Positions 11,170 to 22,634 of a stretch of DNA of 64,000 nucleotides are shown in pieces. The DNA lies in contig JBITNC010000001.1 of assembly GCA_050084985.1 (NCBI GenBank), positions 103,788,001-103,852,000 on the forward strand, given 5' to 3'. Position 1 is the stretch's first letter; the number at the start of each line of letters is the position of its first letter. Source of the DNA: Nageia nagi. Taxonomy: Eukaryota > Pinophyta. Made by a program: the position numbers and the translations under genes. The notes under the pieces are model-generated. The model had not been told where the DNA came from. It did no database searches and worked only from the letters and a program-made list of their open reading frames with translations.

Positions 11170-12470
11170 AAACAAATAAGGAAATTATCTTCTCATGATA
11201 GATTCATATTCCTAAGTAGAAGAATATTCAAAGTAATTATCCCATTGGAATAAACATTCATTTATCTTTTCATTATTTAATTTCCTAGTTCTAAAAGCTA
11301 ATATTTTAATAGGGAGCTAATTTTCAATAGCTTAAGGGTTTGACATCTATAAGTCTATAAAATCCAACACATGAGAAGGGTCAACAACATACTTTTTCAA
11401 TAATGAGATATGAAATACATCATGTATTTTTGACAAACTTGGTGACAAGGCAAGTTTGTAAGAAATTGATCTCTTTTTTTCAATTATTTCAAAAAGACCA
11501 ACAAACTAGGGATCAAATTTGGTAGATTTTATGATACTTTTCATGGGACAAAATCATAAGAATACTTTATCACCCACAACAAATTCTCAAGGAGTTTTCT
11601 TAAGGTTAGCATAACTCTTTTGATGATCAGTAACTTCCTTGAGCATATGTTGTATGGACTTGAGTTTCTCCTTCATTTATTTCAATATTTTAGGTTGGAT
11701 CATCATCCAATACTCCTGATTATCTAAAGATAAAGGATTTTTCTATGTCCTTTCATAAATAGCTTCAAAGGGGACCATTCCAAAATATGAATGGTATCCA
11801 TTATTATAGGTAAGCTTGACTAAATAGAGGTAGTCCTCCCATTTAGTCTTTTATTCAATGTAGTATAGTTTGACCATATCCTCAACAACTCTATTCACAC
11901 ATTCAATTTATCTATCTATCTTTGGATGATTTGTTGAAATCATATTTACTTTTTTCCATAGTGCCTTCTATAATGATTTCTAAAATATGAAGGTGAACTT
12001 TGAATCCCTCTCTAACATGATCACCTATGGAAATCTATGCAATCTGAAGATCTCATGTGTAAATTTATTTTCCATTAAGGGGGAATCATCTATGGTATTG
12101 CTAGGTATAAAATATACTACCTTGGTCAATCTATCAATAACTATTAAAATTAAACCATGATGGAACCTAGTTTTTAGCAAATCAATAATAAAATCCATTG
12201 AAATTACCTACCATTTCTATGTGGGAACATTATGCAGGTATAGATATCCACCTATATGTTAATGCTCCACTTTTACCTTCTAATATTCTAAATATCTAGC
12301 AACAAATTCTACTATGTCTCTCTTCATATCATCACAATAAAATTTCTATTTCAAATACTTTTATTTTTGTGCTTCTAGGATGTTTTGTATAAGGGGGATG
12401 ATGGGTTTCCTGCATGATCAAATTTCTTAAATCACCCTTCTTTGGGATGATCAATTTATTCTTAAAATAA
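11170..12470 (-). pseudogene. Chromovirus integrase and chromodomain remnant (element C)
   Basis: The minus strand encodes a decayed Ty3 integrase spread over several frames. The middle part keeps MDFI, VIDRLTKVVYFIP near 12,100, then EIFRLH, a RD-S-KFT block, and the YNN-YH-S-GM-PFEA-Y segment near 11,780 that is typical of chromovirus integrases. After it comes SPSLSKIHDVFHISLLKKYV (about 11,390-11,450). The final part (about 11,170-11,325) has the look of a chromodomain, ending in a WDNY...EYESIMRR...FPYLF pattern. In chromoviruses this tail steers integration to particular chromatin. Many in-frame stops show that it is dead. The chromodomain call rests on position and this motif pattern, not on a search. 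Confidence 0.72.
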
Positions 12471-12599
12471 AGAATTCTATATTTTTAAACAAAATCTTGG
12501 GATGATGGGGTTCCTTTCCCTATCAATTATGGAATAGATTTACAATATGGATCTTATTTCTATAGTACCTTTACTTGGTTAAACAAATCAAATTGAATT

Positions 12600-14090
12600 C
12601 TCATCATGGCATTGGCATGTTGTCAATCACTTAGGGAATCCACCACCTTATCCTCTTTCCCTTTAATGTATTTAATACCAAACTTATACTCAACTATGAA
12701 CTCCATCCATCACCTTTGCCTAGCATTTAAATATGGTTGAGTGAATAAATACTTCAAACTTTGATAATTTGTCTCAAGTTTGAAGGATTTTCTCAAAAGA
12801 TAGTATCTCTACATCTTAATTGCATGGACTATAGCTATGAAATCAAGATCATGAATTACATAATTCAGCTCATGAGTTCTTAATTTCTTGAATTCATATG
12901 TTATAGGTTTTCCATTGTATAATAACACACCATCCAATCCTTCTAATGAAGCATCTATGCATACTAAGAAATAACCATATGGATCAAGAATGGTGAGTAT
13001 AGGTGCTATGGTAAGCTTTTGCTTCAATATCATAAAAGCTTTCTTGCATTTGTTTATCCAATTTAAAACCTTATTATTTTTTTGAAGGCTTGTGATGGGA
13101 TTGGCTATTTTTGAGAAGTCCTTAACAAACTTCAATAATATCCAACTAACCCATAAAAATTCTTACCTCAATCATATTTGTTATTGTAGGTCGACTCATT
13201 ATTATTTTCACTTTATAAGGATCAATTGAGATTCCATTTACAAAAATGATATGTCTTAGATACTAAATTTGTCAAATATAAATTTCATATTTTGATAATT
13301 TTCCATATAATTAATTTTTCCTTAACACTTCGAGAGCCATTCTCAAGTGATGGTTATGCTCCAACTCATTCCTTGAATATATTAGGATTTCATCAAGAAA
13401 TACCAACACAAATTTATCAAGATACTCTCAATATGCACTATTTATCAAATTCATTAAGGTTGTAGGAGCATTAGTTAACCCAGAGGGTAGTACCACAAAC
13501 TCATAATGCCCATACCTAGTTTTGAAATTTATTTTATGAGTGTTTGATCTTCAATGAGTGTTTGAAATTTATATTGATAATTTTTCATATAATTTATTTT
13601 TCCTTAACACTTCGAGAGCCATTCTTAAGTGATGGTTATGCTCCTACTCATTTCTTGAATATATTAGGATGTCATCAAGAAATACCTACACAAAGTTATC
13701 ATGATACTCTTGATACACACTATTTATCAAATTAATTAAGGTTGTATAAGCATTAGTTAACCCAAAGGGTAGTACCACAAACTCATAATGCCCATACCTA
13801 GTTTTGAAATTTATTTTATGAGTGTTTGATCTTCAATTGGTGGTTTCTTAATCTTAAATCTTTATTTGAAAAGATAACAAAATACTTAAGCTAATCAAAT
13901 AAATCATCAATCCTAAGTAGTGGATACCTATTTTTGATTATGGCTTTATTTAGTATTCTATAATCAATGCATAATATTAGGGTACCATCCTTCTCTACAA
14001 ATAACACTAGAGCAACCCATGGTGATACACTAGGTTTTATCAACCCTTTTTCTAAGATATCTTAATATTGTACCTTCAAATCTTATATCT
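12600..14090 (-). pseudogene. Reverse transcriptase and RNase H remnant (element C)
   Basis: From high to low coordinates, the minus strand shows [10 protein letters not shown] (about 14,030), [30 protein letters not shown] (about 13,920-14,000), GLTNAPTTLMNLINSAYREY and the catalytic region [13 protein letters not shown] (usual form YLDDILIYS, so the second Asp is Glu). It then continues into an open stretch at 12,809-13,135 with INKCKKAF--LK--LT-APIL--D and CIDAS, the start of the RNase H-like domain, and on to MLGKGDGW near 12,700. A 281-bp tandem duplication at 13,281-13,836 repeats the catalytic part. Frameshifts and stops are frequent. Confidence 0.82.
13281..13836. repeat. 281-bp tandem duplication inside RT
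   Basis: Two copies at about 13,281-13,555 and 13,566-13,836 are very alike. CTTAACACTTCGAGAGCC starts at 13,321 and at 13,603, and TTTGATCTTCAAT at 13,543 and 13,824, a shift of 281-282 bases. The copies encode the RT palm and part of the thumb. They are more alike than the two LTRs of the element, so the duplication came well after insertion. Confidence 0.85.
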
Positions 14091-14385
14091 CAATATTGTT
14101 CATTCTATATGGATTTCTTGAAATAGGTTCTACTCTAGGTGATATATGTAATAAGAAATCAAATTCTTATTTTAGGGGTAATCTTGGTAGGTCATCAAGG
14201 AATACATCTATGTATTCTCATAGCAAAGGGTATTTGTTTAGCAATTCTACATCCTTGTTATTTTGTTCAACCTCTTTAATATTGATTGCATATATAACCT
14301 CCCTTATTCTTATGCTTCTTCTAACTTGCATGGTTGTAATCTAATAAGGCTCAAAAGGTCCTTAGACCATATATTAGGTTTGATA

Positions 14386-14700
14386 CTAATCAATGTATTC
14401 TACCCATGTTTCTTGGAATTTAATTAAATATTTATGAGGCACTAACCAATCCATTCCAAAAATGATTTCATAAGAAGCTAAGGGGATCACATACAAATTC
14501 CAAATAGTATATCCCTTAGGTAATTTTATTTCAACATCCCTAAAATATTGTCTAATTATGTATTTCTTTCTAGACCTAAACTCCACTTGCCATCCATTTA
14601 TCAAAAATTTTGGTGCCTTAGACATGTCTTTAACTTAGGAATTTGAAATAAAACTATTTGTAACACCATAATCTATCAAAACCTTAAAGGATTTATTAGA
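14386..14700 (-). pseudogene. Retropepsin-type protease remnant (element C)
   Basis: An 80-codon open stretch (14,386-14,625) ends with YEIIFGMDWLVPHKYLIKF, close to the ILGMDWL block that follows the aspartic protease in Tekay-type polyproteins. Just upstream on the same strand (about 14,640-14,690), past a stop, LIDYGVTNSFIS matches the active-site pattern DSGAT-SFIS, with Ser to Tyr and Ala to Val changes. The protease would cut the gag-pol polyprotein inside virus-like particles. Confidence 0.75.
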
Positions 14701-14789
14701 TACTTTACTAATAATTTCAAGGGGATAGGCTTATCTTCTAGCCTATGTTGATCTGGTAGCTATAAAAATATGATGTTCTTTAGATTGAT

Positions 14790-15960
14790 CTACCTTCAAA
14801 GGATATTGATTTGCATAGTGAGCTTCACTATAGTTCTAGCATCCATCTCTAGGATCCTTTTCCATTTTTTAAAACTTATCCTTGTTTACATTATGATTAT
14901 CCCTTTTATTTAAAAACCCTTGTGTATGGTTTCTACAACCTTGGCTTTCATTCCCAGGGTTATAGGTTTCTTCATGAAATTACTAATTTTTCTTTCAAAA
15001 ATTCTTCTTCATGTTATTTTTATTTCCAAATGGCCTTTTCTCAATCTTGTGTGGATTACCATCTTTATTACCATGACTATTATCCTTTATATTCTTATTA
15101 TTTAGATGTTATGCTTGATATTCTTATTCCCATTTCAATAATCCTACACTTTTACTCTTTTGGTAGATTTCCCTATCTTTTTCATCTAGAAGATTATAGT
15201 TTATGAAGGTTTTCTTGATGCCCAAACTACCATCTTCTCTCTTCATAAAGTCATATGTTTCTTCAGTTATTTTGGGGCTTAATAAATTCATCACAATCTT
15301 GATCTTGGGATCTAGGCCAATAAGAAACATTTGAACCTTCATATAATTCTTACCTTTAGGAATATATTTGAGTAGCCTAACAAAGTTTTTATGGTATATT
15401 TGGGGAATGAATCTTTTTTAGAATGCTATAATAAACTCTAGCAACTTTAGATACTAAATTCCATGCTCAATCTTGTAAGCATTCCACCATTCCAATGCAA
15501 TATCCTCAAAATTGTTAGTAGCCCACATAGTTTTAATTTTTACATATAAGTTCTTCATAGAGAAGTATATATTTGCTTCTCCTAACCATACTTCATCTTG
15601 TTCACCCTTTTGCTTATAATTAAACTTTCAAATCTAGTATTTCTTAATATCTAAAGAAAGCTTTTATTTGATACTTTTCTATATTTAATCATTTATCCCT
15701 TCATGCCAGGCTTATTCTAGAACAGGTTCTTCTTATGAAGGTTCAATCCTTTGATTTAGTAGATTATTGATAATATCCTATTATTCGACTACATTCTCTT
15801 GTAACCTTTTGATGGCTTCTTCATCTTCATTATTCCCAGTGGAATGACTTACAAAACTCTCATTTTCATTATTATTAGATGAACTTCTATTGGCATTCCT
15901 CATTATCTTGTTCCTTGTATTTTGACCTCTAACATTCTTATGTTTTCCCTTACATTAGCA
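14790..15960 (-). pseudogene. Gag remnant (element C)
   Basis: The minus strand between the protease and the primer site carries gag-like pieces. Near 15,450-15,510 A-EWWN-YK...LLEFI--F--RFIP matches the W...F...L...F..P pattern of retrotransposon gag. This leads into an open stretch at 15,124-15,342 with KVQMFLIGLDPKIKIVMNLL, the usual end of the capsid-like part. A degenerate zinc-knuckle-like stretch (RDGC-NYSEAHYANQYPL) lies near 14,810-14,850; its second Cys is now Tyr and its last Cys is also Tyr. The ORF on the opposite strand at 14,920-15,206 is a shadow. Confidence 0.68.
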
Positions 15961-16130
15961 TTCAAGGGCAACCATTCCTGCACATTTTGTAGGTTGTTAA
16001 AATCTTATTACATGTCTTGGGATTTCCATAATCTAATTCCATAAAATATTTTTTTATTGGCCCAAGCATACTCATATTGACTTCCTAAACTTTTAATAAA
16101 ATATACCAACCATAGGCCTGAGATTTCAAA

Positions 16131-16148
16131 CTTGAACCTTGAATACCA
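16131..16148 (-). other. Primer binding site of element C
   Basis: Directly after the LTR edge on the minus strand comes TGGTATTCAAGGTTCAAG. The first six bases, TGGTAT, fit the start of the plant initiator tRNA-Met site (TGGTATCAGAGC), while the rest has drifted. Position beside the LTR supports the call. Confidence 0.6.
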
Positions 16149-18004
16149 TGTAACATTTCACTATTATTACTTCACAAAATCCTAAAATTTTAAAACTTTT
16201 TTTTTTTAATTTAAACATCAAATGGTCTAGGAAGGGACAGGTGATCCACATGAGCATGTCATTGATGCTAGATAGTTAGTACCCACATGGTAAGATTGGT
16301 CAGATCTAGTTTAAACCCAACCTTGATTAGAATTCTTCTAGTGTTCACTTCTTAATGGTCACCTTGTTGGAAGATGCCATATAGGTGACCCATCCATTTT
16401 ATTACAATATGCAATAGAAATTCTACTCATGTGTAGTGGTTTTTGACTTGGGGTCCATATCACTTAGAGAAAGCTCTTCCATAAGTTAGGCATATTTTCC
16501 TATGGTAAACCTTTTATTCATAGGTAAAGATAGATTATCCTAGAAATCTTCATATGAAATGGGTAAGCATCATCACCTATGGAATAGTTTTCATACTCAT
16601 ATTTGCTAAACTATAGGTAGTTTGACTACTACTTACCTTCATGCTTTAACTATTATTTTATCGAATTGTACCCTCATTTGAAAACATATGAGCATATAAG
16701 ATACTAGCCTACCCATATCTATCAGCTAGGATCACCATGATGCTGACATTCCTATACCCATATCTTTTGACCATGGGTATTAGAATATTACCCTTGAAAG
16801 GTTTGTTTAGTCTAACAAATGTAAAAGCAATATTTTTATTTTCATTTTATGAAATTACAACAAAAAGTGTTAACTAAGATTTATTTCTATATTAGTATCT
16901 TAATTATTTATCAACTTATAGTCCTTAACTCTTAGATAATCAATATATTTGTATTGTCATCATATCCTTTGATTAACTTCTATATTGGTTTGATGTCTCT
17001 ATACACTTTTATTTTCCATTCTAAGGGTTCTATTTCCTTAATTAAGTTCTCTTGTAAGATCACCTAAACCCTAATGTTTTATTAAGCATTAAATAAGTAC
17101 CCAACATTATCATTATGAGTAAATCACTCAAAGTAACTCATGCCTTTTTCATTTTAATCTTTCATGGATGTATATTTTCTTTACTCACAATCATCATCTT
17201 TTCTTATTTCTATAATTTTTATTTTCATAATATAGATATTTGTTATTTTCTATCCCCATACCTTTCATTAATTATCACAAGAGAGTTTCCCTTTAAATAT
17301 CATATTTATACATGTGTCACAAAAGGTTTCCTTATTTTATCATAATCATATTAAGTTAGGGATTGTAATATTTACTTTGATACTTCCTAGATAGCTAACC
17401 TTCATATGAGGATATTAGGGTTATTTTCATGTTTCATTATATCATTTATACTCTCATAAATTATTTAGATACATTTAAGAACATAAACATAGGATGATAC
17501 AAATCAAACTTGAATCTTTGATTATCAAATTACTTAGTATGGCCTAGCTTCATTGGTACATAAATCAATACTTACATTTCTTTTACAATTGGCTATATAA
17601 CAAGTAATAGTTTTATTCCATATTTCATGATGATAGCAATATATCAATACTAGTGTAACCCTAATTTGTACATCATATAGTATGCTACATTCAATTACAA
17701 GTCAATTTGCATACATTCAACATAGGGAGTTTACATCAAAGCTTTGTAGAGATATATCATAGAAGGTATTCATTACATCTTCACCCTCTTGGTGTAGCTT
17801 CTTGTCATCTTCACCTTTGATGTTCCTCCCAAGGATCCAAGACTTTTGGATGAAAGTAATAGGAAGGTTTTATAGTTATTAAGGATTAGGATAGCTCTTT
17901 TCTTGACCATATGCATCCTACCCTAGATGCATCGTAACTCATTTTTTTATATATACAAGTAATCTATAATAAACATTCAATACCCATTTTATTGACCTCA
18001 AAAT

Positions 18005-18640
18005 ATTATTATCTTGCTAGAACTACCTCTCTTCCTTGGTCATAAGGTAATGTTTCACAACTTAGTCATATCATCTAATAATTTCACATGCATCAAATAG
18101 TACTATTTAACATATCATTATTTCGACAAGGTTCATTCTAAAAACATTACTAATAATCAAATTAACATGGTTTTTCCTTGCAATTGGTACTAACAAGTTT
18201 GTTCCTTGAAATAATGCTAAATTTCATTATTTGACATGGTTCACCTATAATACTATCATATAAAAAAAAATCTATTAATTCTTTATAATATCCCACAAAC
18301 CATGTTCTATTATTTAAACCATAAATTCATCATTTAAACTTATAAAAGGTAATTCAATAAGGTTTCCATTCTTTAATCCCATATATTTAAATTTATTACA
18401 CTAAACCTTATTGTAATCCTTTTAATTCAAATTTTAGAAGGGTAGATGAATATTTAAAAGAATTACTAAGGGATTTTCCTAGAAACTTAACGATACTATA
18501 TTTTTTTTAAATGGTTTTATGCATTTATACAAAATGGATCATTGAAGGAGCTCATGTTTACAAGGAGCATTTTCATCCTCCTAGGAGCTCACTACTTTTT
18601 ATGTCACTTCTTCATAGAATTTTTTAATATTAATGTGGCA
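18005..18640. other. LTR segment present only in the right copy
   Basis: Between the match to 2,340 and the match to 2,380-2,412 the right LTR has about 600 bp not found in the left LTR. It is AT-rich with no ORF of note. The shared bases on both sides (ATTAATAT near 2,380 and near 18,627) suggest a deletion in the left copy, but an insertion in the right one is not excluded. Confidence 0.5.
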
Positions 18641-19881
18641 AAGGAAAACACATTAGACAATGTTAGAAAATTTTAGGACATGAATGTAATATGGCATAGA
18701 GGAAAAACTTTAGAACTCAACCAAATTTATCAATATGCTATTGTAGGATTATTTTTTTGAATCAGGTCCCTTTTTAGATGTAGTTTTAAGGGTTTCTACC
18801 TTTAAAGCTAAGGTGAAATATGCTAAAATTTCCACTTGATGAATTTGGACATGTATATCAATCACCAAGTAGGTAAGAGATAAGTTAAAATGCCTCAAAG
18901 TAAATTTCTTAGACCAATGGAGCCTCACAAGTTTAGGAAAGACTAAGAGAGGTAGAATATGTATAAATGAGTGTAAAGTATGTATTAACTTATGCAAGCT
19001 AAAACTAGGAGAGGGAGAATACAATGAGAAGGATGTCATATAAGCTCATTGTAAGGATTACTAGAGGCATTACAAGTAAACGACCTCATTCCATGTCATT
19101 TGTTGGGCCCAAGACTTGATACCCTACTTCTAGATTACCACAAAAAATTTGCTCTAATGTTATTGATTTCCTTTGGTAATGGAATAGAGGGTATGATGAA
19201 AAATCCATGATGATAGGAATCAAAATTTCCAACCATTCCTTTTAACTTTTCAAAGTGGAATTCAAAAAAAAACCTTTTTAGAAGTCATCTTGTAGTACAA
19301 AATGCCAAAACCAACTATGAATAGATACTCATCGGCACTTCAAAGATCTTTTCTTAGCATATAATAGAACTTACATGCCAAGGAAGTTATACTTAAGTGA
19401 ATATTAATGAAACAAACATAGTACAATCACATAGGTGCATTGGTACTCATGAGGCCTTCAAGATGGCCATGGCACGGCTCGATATGGTGCAAGGAGGGAT
19501 ATGGACTTGTCAAATATATTATACATATCATAAAATTATTATTTTTTACCCATGACTATAATTTCAAAATAAAATATGTAATTTAAAATAAATTATTTAC
19601 CCCTTCTCCACCCACATCTAGAAAATGATTGCCTTATATTTACATACAAAAGTATCATTCAATTATTATGTCTCTCAAAAGGTACAAAATAATGTAAGGT
19701 CAAAATAATAAAGAACCTTATTATTATTATCATAAACTCTTAAATAAGCAATCCATCCTTCAAATAAACTAAAAATTGTTAAAACAAAACTCAAAGTTTA
19801 GGCTAAGCATTTTAGAACTAGTGGTTAAAATGTTAAAATACCACCTAGACTTATGATTGGATAACTGAGAAGAGAGAAAGA

Positions 19882-20012
19882 TGTTGGAAATTATAATGTA
19901 ATATTGTGTAATATTTATCTTTAATATAAATTCATTTAATGCTTGACATATTTTTTGATACCTTAAAACATTGAGGGAATAAATATAGAAAAGAGAAAAA
20001 ATATAGAAATAT
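19882..20012 (+). repeat. Truncated 5' LTR of element G
   Basis: TGTTGGAAATTATAATGTAA starts both this piece and the 3' LTR at 32,439. Similarity ends near 20,012 with ATATAGAAATAT. About 350 bases of the LTR are missing here. Confidence 0.75.
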
Positions 20013-20680
20013 AAAAAATAGAATAAATTTATGGTATACCTATCCCCTATTCTTGTTTGAATTTTATTTGAAACTTTATTAGTTAAACAAGTTGAATTTC
20101 TTATTTTTTGAAGTTGGAATTTGATATCTATACTAAAATATTTTTTATCTTGAGAATAATGGGCTCAAATTTAGGGTAAATTTTTGCCTTAATTACATGT
20201 TAGTAGTATTTTTTGTTAAACCTAACATATGGTATATGGTTAAAATCTAAGATCTTGAAAAATTAGTGCTTCTAATTTTTTTTTCCATAGTCAAATCTAA
20301 TATTAGATTCAAAAATTATGCTAAGATCTTACTAAGTTGCAAGCTTACAAAAATCTAATTTATGATTTTTGTAATAAAAATTTTTAGTAAGAAAGTTAAA
20401 ATATTATCTTACTATATTTAACAAAGTTACAATTTTTTTTGTAAAAGTAAAAACTACAAAAACTTGCAATTTTTTTAAAAATTTTGGACAAATTTTTTAT
20501 ATATATATTTCATATATTTTTGAATTTGTTTTTCAAAATTTAAATATAAAAAAAAATTTATTCTATTTTTTAAAAAAGAGTTTATTATTTAAGAATAATA
20601 AAAAAATAAAAAATATGTATTTGTTATACATTTTTTATTTAAAAAAAAAATTGCATTTGTTATACATATTTTTTTATTTA
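20013..20680. other. AT-rich interval without recognised content
   Basis: The sequence is strongly AT-rich, with runs of A and T, and has no ORF or repeat partner that I could find in the window. It separates the LTR stub from the inverted repeat. Confidence 0.4.
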
Positions 20681-21724
20681 TTTATTTTAAAAAATAAATT
20701 GATTTTTTATTTTTACGTTTATTTATTTTAGATTATTATTTTGTATTTATTGAGGGTATATGAGGTTGTCATTTCATAATAATATTTTTATAACTTAATT
20801 TCCCCCTTGATGATAACTTTACCAAACAAATATATAGGTGACCATGTTATCTAATCCATGTTATAAATAATAAAATAACATATTGACTAAATTATGAAGT
20901 TAAGATTTTTAATCCATAAATACCAACTTGACCAAATAAAAAGTCAAGATTCACAAGGTAAAGCATAAGCTATATATGCAATTTAACTATGCTACTAGTC
21001 AAGATGCATATGATAATATTTTTAAGCATTAATCTAACAATATAAATTCAAATTTTATCAAATAATTATAATTTTGGAGAAGAAAAAACTTTTTTAATCA
21101 CTCCAACAATATGCAATCATGGAGAAGGGTGAACCCTTTTAACTACATCAACAATGTAGTCATCGAGAAGGGTGAACCTTTTTTACCATTGCATTAATGT
21201 AGTTATAGAGAAGAGTGAAAATTTTGAACCATTCCATCCACTACAACTTGCAAATAACTACCAATATGGTGAACAATCCATCAACATGGATAAGCTTTCC
21301 AAACTTGAAAGTATAGTGGTATTAAATCATAAACATAGATATTTTTTTAAAATATGAAAGTATAGTTAGATTTTATACTCTACCTTAAGAGTAACTTTTA
21401 TTAAAAAAATTACTGCAATAAAATAATCTCTATAAATGTAAAAAGGAACATACACTTCCCAAAGGTACTCATACATTTTCATTTTAAAGAAAAGATTTTT
21501 CTTATTCAAACAAAATCAATAATGAAATATTGAGAAAGTTAATTTTAATACAACAAGAATTTATATTCAACTAAAAAAAAATTCATACAACATAATATTG
21601 AAGTGCATAAATAAGAATATGTGCATAATCAAAAAGTTTTCATCCAATATAAGATAAAAATAATGATGATAGTTTGGAAAAAAGTTGCACAAACTTGTAC
21701 TTCAATGCATATTAAGCATATTAA
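20680..21724. repeat. Large inverted repeat, left arm (outer part)
   Basis: The reverse complement of 30,820-31,885 matches this arm along its length. The blocks around CTTGATGATAACTTTA (20,813 here), CCATCCACTACAACTTGC (21,233 here) and AAGAATATGTGCATAA (21,613 here) each occur inverted on the right. The arm is cut at 21,725 by the hAT element and resumes at 28,697. Confidence 0.8.
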
Positions 21725-21742
21725 CAGGGATCAAATTTGAAG
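21725..21742. repeat. hAT terminal inverted repeat, left
   Basis: CAGGGATCAAATTTGAAG. It begins with CAGGG, a common start for hAT ends, and matches the complement of 28,671-28,688 except for the outermost base. Confidence 0.82.
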
Positions 21743-22634
21743 GGTTCCTCCTCTTTTTTTTTGAAGGATCAATTTTTATCGTGCACTTCTTTAATGAAGG
21801 TTTAAAAAGTATGATGGCCTTTATTTTAAGTATTTGTAAAACATTACTCTTCATAAGATTATATAAATTTTTTTAACTGAAAATCTCTAATAATATCAGT
21901 CAAACAATTATGGCTATTTTCATATAACTTTTTAATAGAAAATCAACAGTAGTATAAGAAAAATTGGAAATAATTTGAAAATTAGTTATGCTTTGAATTC
22001 AACTCACAACTGAAATATCTCAACGTTAATATGAATGCATTTCATTACACACACCTTACAAATCATTTTTTTTTACCATCCATGTAATCAGTTTTACTTT
22101 CAATACTAAAAAAATGTCATAGCAATATCTAAATATAGTATCAAATTAAATGATAAATCATGTCTCAAAAAAATAGAAGTACTAGCATAACAAGTGTATG
22201 CAAGCCATTAATTGGAAGGACATCTAGTTTTGTAGCTTAAAATTGCATCCCCTGCATTGATAAGAAAAGGTAGTTAGAGGATATTAATTTTAAATCAAAA
22301 CACTCAAAATAATAGATTATATACAATGATTTCAAATTTATTAAAATGTTTGATAGATAAATAATTAGACCTATAATGTAAAATAAAATATTTAATATGT
22401 TTAACATATAAATAAGTATAACAAAATTATCAATATAAGAATACCTGGTATTTGTCTTCAAGTATAGCAACACTATAAGTATTGGAATAAATACAAGGTA
22501 AAAACTTCTCCTTCAATCTTCTTACCTGGGTCATAAAATATAAACATATTAATTAGAATATCAGTATTGTTATAGAAGTAAGAAAATGTGTGCAATATAA
22601 AATATATAATTTGTGTTACTTACCAACAAAATTC
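21743..22634. other. hAT subterminal and transposase 3' region
   Basis: The stretch is AT-rich and lies downstream of the transposase stop. Short ORFs here show no family features. It may hold the transposase 3' UTR and transposase binding sites near the end. Confidence 0.4.

Noticed and set aside
14920-15206. Plus-strand ORFs rich in Ile, Leu, Phe and Tyr that look like membrane proteins
   Set aside because: They are antisense to element C gag. The AT-rich complement gives a false hydrophobic signal.
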